The notes: a model not told the origin generated them from the letters alone. DNA of 58,304 nucleotides from a bacterium (GCA_029945625.1 JAQSCW010000003.1:1-58304), one strand, 5' to 3'. Positions 44,539 through 54,378 are shown, counted from the stretch's first letter. Numbers and translations: made by a program.

Positions 44539-44890
44539 TTTGATTTGAGATTAATGTTTGGCTCAAATATATAGTATTTCTTGAATAAACAAATTAAAAT
44601 TAATTGCCGGTTATGAAGAGGTTATTGTGCGATTAGATGGGAAATTGTTCCGTTAAAACGATTTTACGCAGGGGAATTGTCGGTTACACCTATTCGTATG
44701 CCCGGGAAAACCCATGGGCGGGTAGTGGCTAAGATAAGAAAAGAGAGTAGAGGCGTCTCACCACCAATAGTAAGAAACCTTGGCCGAGTGGGGTAGCGGG
44801 CTATCCCCGCGCACTGAATCTACAGATGTATGCAGCATCAAATTCAGCTTTATTCAGTATGTTTATTCTTAATTTGAAGAACGTATTTGC
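44539..44890. other. Intergenic region before the TPR gene
   Basis: 352 bp between divergent genes. A GGGGTAGC/GCTATCCCC hairpin with a bulge lies near 44791-44809. The nearby GGCCGAGTGGGG looks like a tRNA D-arm, but no T-arm or acceptor stem follows. No gene. Confidence 0.5.
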
Positions 44891-45751
44891 ATGAAACCAG
44901 GTAGTAAAATTATGACAGACCTCAATCGCCTGCTAAAAACACAGGATTTTAAAAATGAGGCAGAACTCCGGGCATTTCTCGACTCAATGATCGGTCAAAC
45001 CGTTCCTGAGTTTGAACCCGAAGCACTTTCTGTAGAGGAAAAAGCTGAAGATTTGGTTTTCGCAGCGTATGAACTAAGCGATGACGAAGCCTTTTCGAAT
45101 GTACTGGATGCGCTCAACATAGATCCTGATTGTATAGCCGCTTATGAGTACTTGGGATCGATGCAACCTGTGCCGCAGCTTGCTTTGCCTTATTATGCGT
45201 ATGCAATTCAACTGGGCCGGGAAAAATTTGCGAAAGAACTACGTGAAGATCGGGGACATTTTTGGGGCATTACCGAAACGCGCCCATTTATGCGATGCCT
45301 TAACAATTATGCATCCTGCTTCGCTAGCATTGGCCAAGCAGAGCGATCACTGGACATCTACAAAGAAATTATTGAGCTCAACGAACAGGATAGCATGGGG
45401 GTGCGCTTTCCTTACGGCTTATTTCTACTCAGGGCCGGGATGTTTGATGAATTCACTCAACTTGATAGTGAATTTGGGATGGAATCAACGAGCATGTCGG
45501 TTTTTAACAGGGTCTTGTATAATTTCCTTACAAAAGGTGTGGTCCCTGAAACGTTGAACCTGCTGAAGAAAGCCAAAACACTGAATAAGTATATTATTCC
45601 CGTTCTTACTGCAAAAACCGCTTCCGATCACTTGCCCGATTCTTACGCCTTGGGAAGTAAAGATGAAGCTCTCATATACTCTGACTTCGCCTTCGACGTT
45701 TGGCATGAACTTGATGGCGCGAGAGCGTTTTTGATCAAGAACAAAAAATAA
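44891..45751 (+). CDS. TPR-like protein
   Basis: 286 residues, helical, no signal peptide. The middle (about 115-185) contains GHFWGITETRPFMRCLNNY followed by a TPR-like pair (ASIGQAERSLDIYKEIIELN, MGVRFPYGLFLLRAGMFDEF). The GHFW-ETRP-MR motif is a known signature of a family of bacterial TPR proteins of unknown role. The final residues are basic. ATG at 44891; a second Met at residue 8 is possible. Confidence 0.75.
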   Translation: MKPGSKIMTDLNRLLKTQDFKNEAELRAFLDSMIGQTVPEFEPEALSVEEKAEDLVFAAYELSDDEAFSNVLDALNIDPDCIAAYEYLGSMQPVPQLALPYYAYAIQLGREKFAKELREDRGHFWGITETRPFMRCLNNYASCFASIGQAERSLDIYKEIIELNEQDSMGVRFPYGLFLLRAGMFDEFTQLDSEFGMESTSMSVFNRVLYNFLTKGVVPETLNLLKKAKTLNKYIIPVLTAKTASDHLPDSYALGSKDEALIYSDFAFDVWHELDGARAFLIKNKK

Positions 45752-46451
45752 AGTCGGTAGCCAATTCTTCTGAGAGTCTCAGTTTTATGTAAGTAGGAAA
45801 CGAAAAAGAAGCAACGCTCAGTACGCCACATTTGTTTGCCCGGTAAATTCTCCCTATTTCGCGCACCGGGGGTGTTGGGGTGCATTTTGTTCCGACACGT
45901 TTTTGTGGACGTGGAGTGTATAGTTGCTTCTTATAACTAAAATTTTGGTCAATCGTCATTTACCCTCAACAGTTTGGGTGCAACAGACCCTCTAATTTTG
46001 TGGCCGGTCTTCAACATAATTAAAATCGGCTACATGAACATGCTGCGCATCAACACACCTGTTAAATAAATGAAGAAAACGCAGATCACGTTCTTAAAAT
46101 AGATAAACCAGCACATTTTTCTTCATGTGCTTGCACACCTCTCTTGCAATCCCCTCCCCCTAAATCTTTTTTGTAGTTATAAGGTAATGGTGTGCCGACG
46201 TTGAAACTAGAGTTTCTAAACTCACAATTTTCGCCAAAAAGTTTTTGCTTTTTTTCAGGATGATTCTTTCACGTGTTTTGTTTTGTGACTCATCTTGTGC
46301 GTGTTGGATAAATTTTTGGGGTGTTGGCGCCTCCACCACTTCAAGATTTTCAGGCAAAGAAAGTGTGAATACTATAACATATGTATTTAGAAGTGTAACG
46401 GACGAAACCTCTTTGTTTTCAATCTTTGCGACGTAAAATAAAACAAATCAA
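45752..46451. other. Long intergenic region before the adhesin gene
   Basis: 700 bp with no convincing gene; minus-strand open frames here have no protein-like features. The last 150 bp are AT-rich and should hold the promoter of the large adhesin. A few short GC-rich stretches resemble the patch at 40215-40778 in composition. Confidence 0.5.
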
Positions 46452-49400
46452 ATGAAACTTAAATTACGCCAAATGAAAGCAAACAGCAATGATGTGCCGT
46501 GCAGTGCTATATCGCCGCACGAATTTCTCAAACATGAAAAGATGTTTGAACACATCGCCAACATGAAAAACAAATTATTTCTCTTTTTAGCAACCGTAGT
46601 ACTTCTTATGGTGCCTAAGGCGATCTTCGCACAAAGCCCAGTAATGGGGAGCACTTCTAATTTTGTACTTTTTTCCACAAACGGCCCTCTGGCAAACACC
46701 GGAACATCGAGTTTGACGGGCGACGTTGGTACCAATAATGGTACCTGCTCCAATTTTTTGGGTGTAGTAGGCGTAGTGCATACAATGGATGTTGCAACAG
46801 CATTATGCGCCGCCGATTTAGGAACGCTCTATAATCAGTTGAATACAACATCTGCCACGTTGATTGCTTCTCCAACTTTGGGAAACAATCAGGTGATTAC
46901 CGCCGGTGCTTATTCTATAACTACTGCGGCTACTCTTAATGGCACACTTGTTTTAGACGGACAAGGAAATGCCAATGCCGTCTTTATCATTCAAATTCAA
47001 GGTGCCTTCGCCAGTAATACCGGAGCAGTTGTTACTCTTACAAATAACGCTCAAGCATGTAATGTGTTTTGGAAAGTAGAAGGTTCAATTACCTTAGGTT
47101 CTGGTTCTGTGATGAAAGGTACTTTTGTGGCGAACAACGCGGCAATCAACATTAATGCCGGTGCTCAAGTAGAAGGCCGTGCGCTTTCTACTGCAGGGGC
47201 AGTTTCCGTTTATGGTGTTTCGATGAATATTCCTACAGGCTGTTCAAGCGGTGCTTCTGTAAGTATTACTACTCAACCTACCAACCAAGCGGTGTGTGAT
47301 GGAAATGCTATTGCATTTTCGGTGGTGGCGAGCGGTTCAGGACTTACCTATCAATGGCGAAAAGGAACTGTAAATTTAGTGAACGGAGGAAATATTTCCG
47401 GAGTCACCACAGCTACTTTAGTGATTAATCCTGCAAGTGTAGGAGATGTAGCATCCAACTACAATGTAGTGGTAACGGGAAGTGCTTCACCAAGTCAAAC
47501 CTCTACCAGCGTTTTTTTAGTGGTTAACTCTTCGCCCACTATTACAACTCAAGCTATCAACCAAACAAATTGTGTGGGAGGTAGTGCCTCTTTCTCAGTA
47601 GCTGCAACCGGCACCGGACTCACTTATCAGTGGCGAATAGGTACAGTAAATTTAAGTAATGGCGGATCCATTTCGGGAGCAACTTCAGCAATTCTTACCA
47701 TTAATCCTATCGCTTTAACAGATGCCGCTACTAATTACAATGTAGTGGTGAGTGGTGTTTGTACACCTTCTGTAGTTTCTTCAGATGTAACTTTAGTTGT
47801 AAATTCACCCATTGTAGTTGCCACTGCACCTGTTGGTCAAACAGTTTGCCCAGGAGGTTCGGCCTCTTTTCCTGTAACCGCTTCCGGAACAGGAATTACT
47901 TATCAATGGCGGATTGGCACAGTAAACTTGGTGAATGGCGGAAATATTTCAGGAGCAACTTCTGCTAATCTGCTCGTAAATCCGGTTTCATTAGCTGATG
48001 CGAGTACCTTATATAACGTAGTTATTTCAGGTACGTGTGCGCCGGCATATACTTCGGCAAATGTGGCCTTGCTAATCAGTACCAGTCCTACTATTACTGC
48101 CGCGCTTGCCAATCAAACAATTTGTGCAGGAAGTTCAGTAACCTTTCCGGTTTCTGCTTCAGGAACAGGTTTAACTTACCAGTGGAGACTTGGAACAGTT
48201 AATATTAGCAACGGCGGAACTATTTCCGGTGCTACGTCAGCAAATTTGGTTATTAATCCTGCTGCGGCCATTAATGCTGCAGCGAACTACAATGTGGTAA
48301 TTACAGGAGCTTGTGCCCCTGCAGTTACTTCTGCCAATGTATCTTTGGTTGTAAATGCGGTGCCACTTATTAGCACAGCGCCGGTGAGTGTAACACTTTG
48401 TTCGGGAAGTTCAGCAGGTTTTGCTGTTACTGCTTCAGGAACAGGAATTACTTACCAATGGAGAAATGGCACAGTTAACTTAGTTAACGCCGGTACAATA
48501 TCCGGTGCAACTTCGGCTAACCTGGTTATTAATCCTATTACATCTGCTGATGCAAGCGCAAATTACAATGTGGTCATCTCAGGTGTTTGTGCTCCCTCAC
48601 TTACTACTGCAAATGTTGCGCTTGTTGTAACAACCAGTCCCAGCATAACTGCTGCCATTGCCAATGTAACTTTATGTTCAGGTGGTTCAGCTGTTTTTCC
48701 GGTAACAACTACAGGTTCAGGCCTGACGTACCAATGGAGACTCGGAACAGTTAATTTAGTAAATGGAGGAAGCATTTCAGGTGCCACCTCATCTATACTT
48801 AATATCAATCCTGCCACTGTTGCCAATGCAGCAACTAATTATAATGTAATTGTAAGTGGTGTTTGTGCACCATCCGCTACTTCTGCAAATGTTACTTTAG
48901 TAGTAAATGCGCTTCCTGCAATTAGTACGGCTCCTGTGAGTCAAACTGCTTGTTCAGGAAGTTCCGTAAGTTTTCCGGTGACTGCTTCCGGATCAGGACT
49001 TACCTATCAATGGAGAATTGGTACCGTAAACCTAGTAAATGCCGGAAACATTTCAGGAGCAACTTCTGCTGTTCTGGTAATTAATCCGGTGTCGTTAGCC
49101 GATGCAAACGTCAATTATAATGTAGTAGTGTCGGGACTTTGCTTGCCCGCTATTACTTCTGCAAACGTAGCGTTAGCTGTAAATAGCACGCCTACTATTA
49201 CTGCAGTCATTGCTAGTCAAACTGTTTGTGCAGGCGGTTCTGTTACCTTTCCGGTAGTGGCCGCAGGTACAGGTATTTCTTACCAATGGAGAATCGGTAC
49301 TGTTAATTTAGTGAATGGAGGAAACATTTCAGGTGCCACTTCTGCCAACTTAACAATTAACCCCACCAGCATCACCGATGCAGCTCCAAACTATAATGTG

Positions 49401-51410
49401 GTAATCACCGGTGTTTGTGCACCTTCGTTTACTTCTGCGAATGTGGCCTTGGTGGTGAATGCCCTGCCTTTAGTAAGCACCGCACCAGTAAGTCAAACAG
49501 TATGTGAAGGCACGTCGGTTAGTTTTCCGGTTACCGCTTCAGGAACTGGACTTACCTACCAATGGAGAATTGGAACAGTAAACTTGGTGAATGGCGGAAC
49601 TATTTCGGGAGCAACTTCTGCGATCCTTGTGATCAATCCGGTAGCTCTTGCCGATGCAAATGCACTGTATAATGTTATTATATCGGGCGTATGTGCTCCA
49701 TCTTTTACTTCTGCAAATGTAACGCTTGGTGTGAATTCAATTCCTACCATCACGGCGCCCCTTGCAAGTCAAACAATTTGTGCAGGAAGCTCCGTTACCT
49801 TTCCGGTAGCTGCTTCAGGAACAGGTTTAACTTACCAATGGAGAATCGGTACTGTTAATTTAGTGAATGGAGGAAACATTTCAGGTGCTACTTCTGCAAA
49901 CTTGGTTATTAGTGCAGTAAACACTACCAACACGGCTACCAATTATAATGTGGTAATCACCGGTGTGTGCTCGCCATCAATTGTTTCAGCGAATGTTGCC
50001 CTAACGGTTAATTCTTTGCCGGGAGCAGTAACAGTGGCCCCTAATCAAACCGTTTGCGCAGGTAGTTCTGTGAGTTTTCCTGTTTCTACAGTTGGCACCG
50101 GTCTTACCTACCAATGGCGAAATGGAGCGGTTAATTTGAGTAATGGTGGAAACATTTCAGGTGCTACTACTGCCACGTTGACCATTAATCCTGCAACAGC
50201 AGTAAATGCCTCAGCCGTTTATAATCTGGTAATAACAGGCGCTTGTTCACCTACAATTACCACTACAAATATATCTCTGGTGGTAAATGCACTTCCTGTC
50301 ATTATTACGGCTCCTGTGAGTCAAACAGTATGTGCAGGCAGCGGAGTAAGTTTCCCGGTAACAGCTAACGGAACCGGACTTACCTACCAATGGCGAGTGG
50401 GCACTGTGAATCTTACGAATGGTGGAACCATTACAGGAGCAACTTCTTCTGTACTCACTATTAATCCGGCTAACAGTTTAAATTCATCACTCCTTTACAA
50501 TGTCGTTATTTCAGGAGTTTGCGCTCCTTCGGTAACTTCAGCAAACGTTTCATTGTTGGTGAATACCTCCCCATCAATTACCACCGCAGCGGTTAATCAA
50601 ACAGTTTGCCTTGGAAATTCAGTGACCTTACCGGTGGTTGTCACAGGAAGTGGTTTGGTGTATCAATGGCGAATTGGTACCGTGAATTTAGTGAATGGCG
50701 GAAATAAATCAGGAGTAAATACCCCAACGCTTACTATTAATCCGGTGGCATTAACAGATGCCAATGCCAATTACAATTTGGTAATTACCGGCTTGTGCAC
50801 GCCGAGTGTCGTATCTGCAAATATTTCCTTAGTAGTGGCTACCAAGGCTGTGATCAAAACACAACCGGGTAATCAAATGGCATATATGAACGGAACAGCA
50901 AGTTTCTCGGTATTAGCAACGGGTACAGCCTTAACCTATCAATGGAGAAGAGGAAGCGTGAATTTGGTGAATGGAGGAAACATCTCAGGTGCTACCTCAC
51001 CTATTCTCAAATTCAATCCGGTAACCTATGCAGATACTGCAGGAAATTACAATGTGATTGTAACAGGATTGTGTCTGCCCGGTGATACGTCAATCAACGC
51101 TATCCTTTGGGTGTGTTATTGCCCTAATACAACAGGCATCGCAAAACTAGAGAAAGAAAATGTTGAGAACGCGGTTACGATTTATCCGAATCCGTTTGAT
51201 CATAGCTTGAATTTCATGATCAACACTACTTCTAAACTTAGTAATTGTGAAGTGAAGATCTTTAACCTGTACGGCACTGAATTACTCAGTATAACTGCTA
51301 CAAAAGAAGTGACCACTATCGATACCACCATGCTTCCAATTGGAACGTACGTTTACAAAATTGTAAGCGAAGACAGAATCATCCAGTCAGGAAAACTGAT
51401 CGCACAATAA
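46452..51410 (+). CDS. Giant secreted ice-binding-domain (DUF3494) protein with 14 Ig-like repeats and a T9SS sorting domain
   Basis: 1652 residues. A signal peptide MKNKLFLFLATVVLLMV... begins at internal Met38 (46563), so the true start may be there. Residues about 60-270 are a DUF3494 ice-binding-like beta-solenoid (FVLFSTNGPLANTGTSSLTG, GDVGTNNGTC, VFIIQIQGAF, FWKVEGSITLGSGSVMKGT). Then 14 Ig-like repeats of about 91 residues, each with a TYQWR-type strand and a GGNISGATS-type turn. The end (about 1560-1652: TIYPNPFDHS ... LPIGTYVYKI) is a type A sorting domain. It should be displayed on the cell surface as an adhesin or ice-interaction protein. Confidence 0.92.
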   Translation: MKLKLRQMKANSNDVPCSAISPHEFLKHEKMFEHIANMKNKLFLFLATVVLLMVPKAIFAQSPVMGSTSNFVLFSTNGPLANTGTSSLTGDVGTNNGTCSNFLGVVGVVHTMDVATALCAADLGTLYNQLNTTSATLIASPTLGNNQVITAGAYSITTAATLNGTLVLDGQGNANAVFIIQIQGAFASNTGAVVTLTNNAQACNVFWKVEGSITLGSGSVMKGTFVANNAAININAGAQVEGRALSTAGAVSVYGVSMNIPTGCSSGASVSITTQPTNQAVCDGNAIAFSVVASGSGLTYQWRKGTVNLVNGGNISGVTTATLVINPASVGDVASNYNVVVTGSASPSQTSTSVFLVVNSSPTITTQAINQTNCVGGSASFSVAATGTGLTYQWRIGTVNLSNGGSISGATSAILTINPIALTDAATNYNVVVSGVCTPSVVSSDVTLVVNSPIVVATAPVGQTVCPGGSASFPVTASGTGITYQWRIGTVNLVNGGNISGATSANLLVNPVSLADASTLYNVVISGTCAPAYTSANVALLISTSPTITAALANQTICAGSSVTFPVSASGTGLTYQWRLGTVNISNGGTISGATSANLVINPAAAINAAANYNVVITGACAPAVTSANVSLVVNAVPLISTAPVSVTLCSGSSAGFAVTASGTGITYQWRNGTVNLVNAGTISGATSANLVINPITSADASANYNVVISGVCAPSLTTANVALVVTTSPSITAAIANVTLCSGGSAVFPVTTTGSGLTYQWRLGTVNLVNGGSISGATSSILNINPATVANAATNYNVIVSGVCAPSATSANVTLVVNALPAISTAPVSQTACSGSSVSFPVTASGSGLTYQWRIGTVNLVNAGNISGATSAVLVINPVSLADANVNYNVVVSGLCLPAITSANVALAVNSTPTITAVIASQTVCAGGSVTFPVVAAGTGISYQWRIGTVNLVNGGNISGATSANLTINPTSITDAAPNYNVVITGVCAPSFTSANVALVVNALPLVSTAPVSQTVCEGTSVSFPVTASGTGLTYQWRIGTVNLVNGGTISGATSAILVINPVALADANALYNVIISGVCAPSFTSANVTLGVNSIPTITAPLASQTICAGSSVTFPVAASGTGLTYQWRIGTVNLVNGGNISGATSANLVISAVNTTNTATNYNVVITGVCSPSIVSANVALTVNSLPGAVTVAPNQTVCAGSSVSFPVSTVGTGLTYQWRNGAVNLSNGGNISGATTATLTINPATAVNASAVYNLVITGACSPTITTTNISLVVNALPVIITAPVSQTVCAGSGVSFPVTANGTGLTYQWRVGTVNLTNGGTITGATSSVLTINPANSLNSSLLYNVVISGVCAPSVTSANVSLLVNTSPSITTAAVNQTVCLGNSVTLPVVVTGSGLVYQWRIGTVNLVNGGNKSGVNTPTLTINPVALTDANANYNLVITGLCTPSVVSANISLVVATKAVIKTQPGNQMAYMNGTASFSVLATGTALTYQWRRGSVNLVNGGNISGATSPILKFNPVTYADTAGNYNVIVTGLCLPGDTSINAILWVCYCPNTTGIAKLEKENVENAVTIYPNPFDHSLNFMINTTSKLSNCEVKIFNLYGTELLSITATKEVTTIDTTMLPIGTYVYKIVSEDRIIQSGKLIAQ
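47260..51110 (+). repeat. 14 tandem repeats of about 273 bp encoding Ig-like domains
   Basis: I counted 14 units by the recurring YQWR codons (first near 47350, last near 50940). DNA identity between units is high in the TATCAATGG...GGAAATTTC part, so the array could gain or lose units by recombination. Confidence 0.85.
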
Positions 51411-51426
51411 TAATCTTTCACTTTAA

Positions 51427-51461
51427 AGATCCCTTGCCCGAAAGAGCAGGGGATTTTTTTT
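51427..51461 (+). terminator. Intrinsic terminator of the adhesin gene
   Basis: GATCCCTTGC and GCAGGGGAT pair (one mismatch) around CCGAAAGA, followed by eight T. It begins 17 bp after the stop. Confidence 0.8.
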
Positions 51462-51522
51462 GTAATTCGGATGAGTGCGCCCAAAATAGAATGATACAGC
51501 GAAAGTCAAACTAGACATCGTG

Positions 51523-51678
51523 ATGAATTGCTTCACGAGGGAGCTTGAGAAAAACTCTCTCAGGGATTGTATTAGGTCCCTAAGTGACCCTGATGATAAA
51601 ATGGGCTTACTGTTGACTTGTTGCAAAGATGGTGTAGGAGCAGTGCACGTTTACCCCATGGAAAAAGAAACGAATTAA
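51523..51678 (+). CDS. Possible small open reading frame (51 codons)
   Basis: Reads MNCFTRELEKNSLRDCIRSL, then about 30 more residues to ...YPMEKETN, ending two bases before the first hip operator copy. No recognised family. It may be the decayed end of an earlier gene rather than a functional one. Confidence 0.2.
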   Translation: MNCFTRELEKNSLRDCIRSLSDPDDKMGLLLTCCKDGVGAVHVYPMEKETN

Positions 51679-51679
51679 A

Positions 51680-51821
51680 ATGTGCAGTATATTACATAGA
51701 GTACAATAAAATGATTGGAAATCAGTATATTAGATATAATATATGTAATAAAGTACACATTTAATATGATAACATAATAATAAGTCTTATATTTACATAA
51801 AATATGTAATATAATACACAT
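51680..51821. promoter_or_regulatory. Three 18-bp operator repeats upstream of the HipBST-like operon
   Basis: ATGTAATAAAGTACACAT at 51743-51760 and ATGTAATATAATACACAT at 51804-51821 are direct copies; 51680-51697 is a third copy in the opposite orientation (ATGTAATATACTGCACAT on the minus strand). Each has TGTA-N6-TACA-like symmetry. The last copy covers the hipB start codon, which suits autorepression by the HTH protein. TTACATA-AAA-TATGTAA at 51793-51809 adds another palindrome. Confidence 0.65.
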
Positions 51822-52029
51822 GAATTCAGTTGCAATAGGTGATTTTATTAAAGAAAGGCGTAATAACCTTAAGATTCAACAGCAAGATCTTGCTGAACTG
51901 GCGGGTCTAAGCCTACGAACAATTATTATTGCAGAAAGTGGAAAAGGTAATCCATCTCTTACCACCTTAGAAAAAATTGCAGATGTGCTTGGATTAGAAG
52001 TGAAATTACAGGTGAAGTATAGACCATGA
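51820..52029 (+). CDS. hipB: HTH (Xre/HipB-type) antitoxin or repressor
   Basis: 69 residues, a single helix-turn-helix: IGDFIKERRNNLKIQQQDLA, LAGLSLRTIIIAESGKGNPS, LEKIADVLGLEVKLQVK. It should bind the operators at 51680-51821. The stop overlaps the next ATG by 4 bp (ATGA). The length fits the short HipB of three-gene HipBST systems. Confidence 0.85.
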   Translation: MNSVAIGDFIKERRNNLKIQQQDLAELAGLSLRTIIIAESGKGNPSLTTLEKIADVLGLEVKLQVKYRP

Positions 52030-52349
52030 AGAAAGCAATCGTCTATAACAATGATGAAGTTGCAGGGACATTAGAAAAAAATAGTGGCGGGTATGTTTTT
52101 CAGTATACTGACGCATACTTCACAAATACCACTAAAAAATCAATCAGTATAACTTTATCAAAGACAAAGCAAGAACACAGATCTAAAATACTATTCCCCT
52201 TCTTTTTTAACATGCTGAGCGAAGGCGTAAACAAACAATTACAATGTCGCCATTTGAAAATTGACGAAAATGATTATTTCAGTTTATTATTAGCTATTGG
52301 CAACAGAGAAACGATTGGAGCAGTTTATGTAAAACCGGAACAAGAATGA
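52026..52349 (+). CDS. hipS: HipS-like protein (HipA N-terminal subdomain)
   Basis: 107 residues equal to the N-terminal subdomain of HipA: KKAIVYNNDEVAGTLEKN, YVFQYTDAYF, and the motif ILFPFFFNMLSEG. In HipBST of E. coli O127 this separate piece (HipS) is the antitoxin for the kinase HipT. The 4-bp overlaps on both sides mean tight coupling. Confidence 0.8.
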   Translation: MKKAIVYNNDEVAGTLEKNSGGYVFQYTDAYFTNTTKKSISITLSKTKQEHRSKILFPFFFNMLSEGVNKQLQCRHLKIDENDYFSLLLAIGNRETIGAVYVKPEQE

Positions 52350-53365
52350 GTAGAGAAATAAAATATTGCCCGGGCTCTTTAAAAGCAGGTTATGGCACCT
52401 ATAGCAGTGCCATAATTCGTCGTGTATTTAACGGACATAAAGTTTCTCATCTCTTACCATTTCCATCACCTGAGAAAGAAGGGCCACAACAAGATAAATT
52501 TTTTGATAACCGAAAACGTATTTCCATATCAGGAGTACAAGAAAAACTATCGTTCATCCTCGACAGAAATAAATTGCGCTTAACAGAGGCGGGCGAACAA
52601 GGGCAATACATTCTTAAACCTATCCCAAGGGATATTTTTAGAGTAAGTCAGGTGCCGGCTAATGAACATGTAACAATGCAAATTGCGAAACAAGTTTACG
52701 GAATAGATGTAGCTGAAAATTGTTTAATATTTTTTGAAGACGGCAAGCCGGCCTACTTAGTTAAACGATTTGACATAAAAAGCGATGGCTCTAAATATCG
52801 TCAAGAAGATCTGGCTTCAGTTGCTCAGAAAACAAAAGAGAATGCAGGCGAAGATTTTAAATACGAGTATGATTATTTACAATTAGGTTCCGTACTTAAA
52901 AAAAGTGTGACTGCTCCCGAAGTTGAAATGGAAAAGTTTTTTAAACTGGTAGTGTTTAATTATCTAATCTCCAATGGCGACGCACACCTAAAGAATTTTT
53001 CATTAGTAGAATCTGATAATGGAGATTACGTATTAAGTCCGGCATACGATTTAGTTTGCACAAGACTTCACGCAACTGATTCGGATCTTGCACTTAAAGG
53101 TGGATTGGGAGAAGCAAGCTTCGATCACCCTTCATTTTCCACCTTAGGGTATTACGCGTATGATGATTTTTTTGATTTTGCGATAATGCTGGGCATCATG
53201 AAATCCAGAATTCATAACATAATGGAAATGATGCGTAAAGATCACCGCGAAACAAATCAATTAATAGCACATTCATTTTTAAGTGAAGAAACTAAGAAAT
53301 TGTATAGGAAAGAATATAAAAACAAATTATCACGACTTAATACTTCCTTCAGCAAAAGAATTTAG
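52346..53365 (+). CDS. hipT: HipT-like serine/threonine kinase toxin
   Basis: 339 residues, the kinase part of HipA without the N-terminal subdomain. Ser60-Ile61-Ser62 in KRISISGVQEKLSF matches the SIS autophosphorylation motif described for HipT. YILKPI holds the ATP-binding Lys, NYLISNGDAHLKNFSL the catalytic Asp, and SPAYDLVCT the metal Asp. HipT of E. coli phosphorylates TrpS; the target here is unknown. The gene order HTH, N-subdomain, kinase equals HipBST. Confidence 0.85.
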   Translation: MSREIKYCPGSLKAGYGTYSSAIIRRVFNGHKVSHLLPFPSPEKEGPQQDKFFDNRKRISISGVQEKLSFILDRNKLRLTEAGEQGQYILKPIPRDIFRVSQVPANEHVTMQIAKQVYGIDVAENCLIFFEDGKPAYLVKRFDIKSDGSKYRQEDLASVAQKTKENAGEDFKYEYDYLQLGSVLKKSVTAPEVEMEKFFKLVVFNYLISNGDAHLKNFSLVESDNGDYVLSPAYDLVCTRLHATDSDLALKGGLGEASFDHPSFSTLGYYAYDDFFDFAIMLGIMKSRIHNIMEMMRKDHRETNQLIAHSFLSEETKKLYRKEYKNKLSRLNTSFSKRI

Positions 53366-53618
53366 CGGTAAGGCAGACGGGGGAAATGTTTTACATCCAA
53401 TAGGCCGGTGATTATCAGAAAATGAAAATATTTACAGAAAATTAAAATGTTCACTGACTACTACCGTTAACACGCAAAAAATGGAGCGAATTTGCTGTTA
53501 TGCGGCGTTTTAAATGTCCAATTTTTATGTTTTTTGTTTGAGTGCGTCCGTAGACCAACTATAGCAATTGTTGGAAGCTTTGCAAAGAAAAGCTCAATAC
53601 CATAAATTGGGAAAGGTT

Positions 53619-53900
53619 TTATTTAATTCTTCTAGCAGCATTGTGAATTCTAAGAATGATAATCTTTTCTTTCCGAAGTCGGTAAAAGATTCGGTAATTC
53701 CCTTCTATTAATTCTCGTATTTCTGGGTCATTTTTTTCCGGCACCATACGCCCAGATTCAGGAAATTCAAACAGTTGGTCAACTCTTCCGATAAGTTTAT
53801 TAATGAAACGCGCGGCATAGAAAACTGAGTCAAGCGAAATATAATCATTAATAGATCGCAAGTCTTTTAATGATTTTTTAGTCCAATTTATTTGTGCCAT
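53619..53900 (-). CDS. RelE/ParE-family toxin
   Basis: 93 residues: INWTKKSLKDLRSINDYIS, AARFINKLIGRVDQLFEFP, SGRMVPEKNDPEIRELIEG, YRIFYRLRKEKIIILRIHNAARRI. This is the ParE/RelE fold with the usual late Arg and His residues. It overlaps its antitoxin by 13 bp. ParE-like members act on gyrase and RelE-like on mRNA; the sequence alone leans to ParE. Confidence 0.88.
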   Translation of the reverse strand: MAQINWTKKSLKDLRSINDYISLDSVFYAARFINKLIGRVDQLFEFPESGRMVPEKNDPEIRELIEGNYRIFYRLRKEKIIILRIHNAARRIK

Positions 53901-54067
53901 TTAGCAACCATTTTTTTCACTTTGTCATGGCTTATTGTCTTGCCGCTTTTGGCTTCTTTCAGTCCTTCGTCAATTTTCTCAATTACAATAAGACGTTCAA
54001 GAAATTCGTCAAGATTAAATTTATTTGGAAGTTCGTTTAGAGTATGTAGAATTGTCGATTTTTGCAT
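53888..54067 (-). CDS. Antitoxin of the ParE/RelE-family toxin
   Basis: The frame opens at 54100, but the internal Met at 54067 (MQKSTILHTLNELPNKFNLD) gives a typical 59-residue antitoxin. The rest (EFLERLIVIEKIDEGLKEAK, SGKTISHDKVKKMVAKW) matches small antitoxins with a C-terminal toxin-binding helix. Upstream of and overlapping the toxin gene, as usual. Confidence 0.8.
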   Translation of the reverse strand: MQKSTILHTLNELPNKFNLDEFLERLIVIEKIDEGLKEAKSGKTISHDKVKKMVAKWHK

Positions 54068-54378
54068 AGCTAAATTTACGAAAAGGATTGTTTTCATCAA
54101 AATGTCCCGACTCTATGGCTGTCGCGACTATTTACTACACAAAATCTAATAAAACGTCCCCAAATTTGTCGTCCGAATAAAACTTGTCTGAAGGAAGTTT
54201 TGTCGAGGAAAAGTTTGATTGTCTGAGGGAATTATTTTGTCCGAGAAATTATTAATTAGAGAACCAGTGATATGTCCGAATACAATGCTGTATAACGGTT
54301 TGCTCACTGGCGCAGTAGCGGTTTTCGAAGTTTCCTGTGTCTATGAGGATTAAAAAAGTGAAAGAGATTGATCAATGA

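Noticed and set aside
44763-44830. tRNA-Ser-like string (GGCCGAGTGGGG then ACTGAATCTAC)
   Set aside because: Only a D-arm-like and an anticodon-like piece are visible; no T-arm (GTTCGA-type) or acceptor stem pairs with them.
46160-46357. 65-codon minus-strand open frame before the adhesin gene
   Set aside because: No domain or signal, no neighbour on the strand, and it lies in the probable promoter region.
51423-51626. 67-codon open frame on the minus strand after the adhesin gene
   Set aside because: It overlaps the adhesin terminator and shows no protein-like motif or start context.
51710-51725. TGAT/ATCA pair upstream of the hip operon
   Set aside because: The half-sites are five bases apart instead of four, so it does not fit the Crp/Fnr spacing.
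53466-53515. Integron attC-like string (GTTAACACG ... GTTATGCGGCG)
   Set aside because: The core sites do not fit the RYYYAAC/GTTRRRY consensus, there is no second copy at a cassette spacing, and no integrase of integron type is present.
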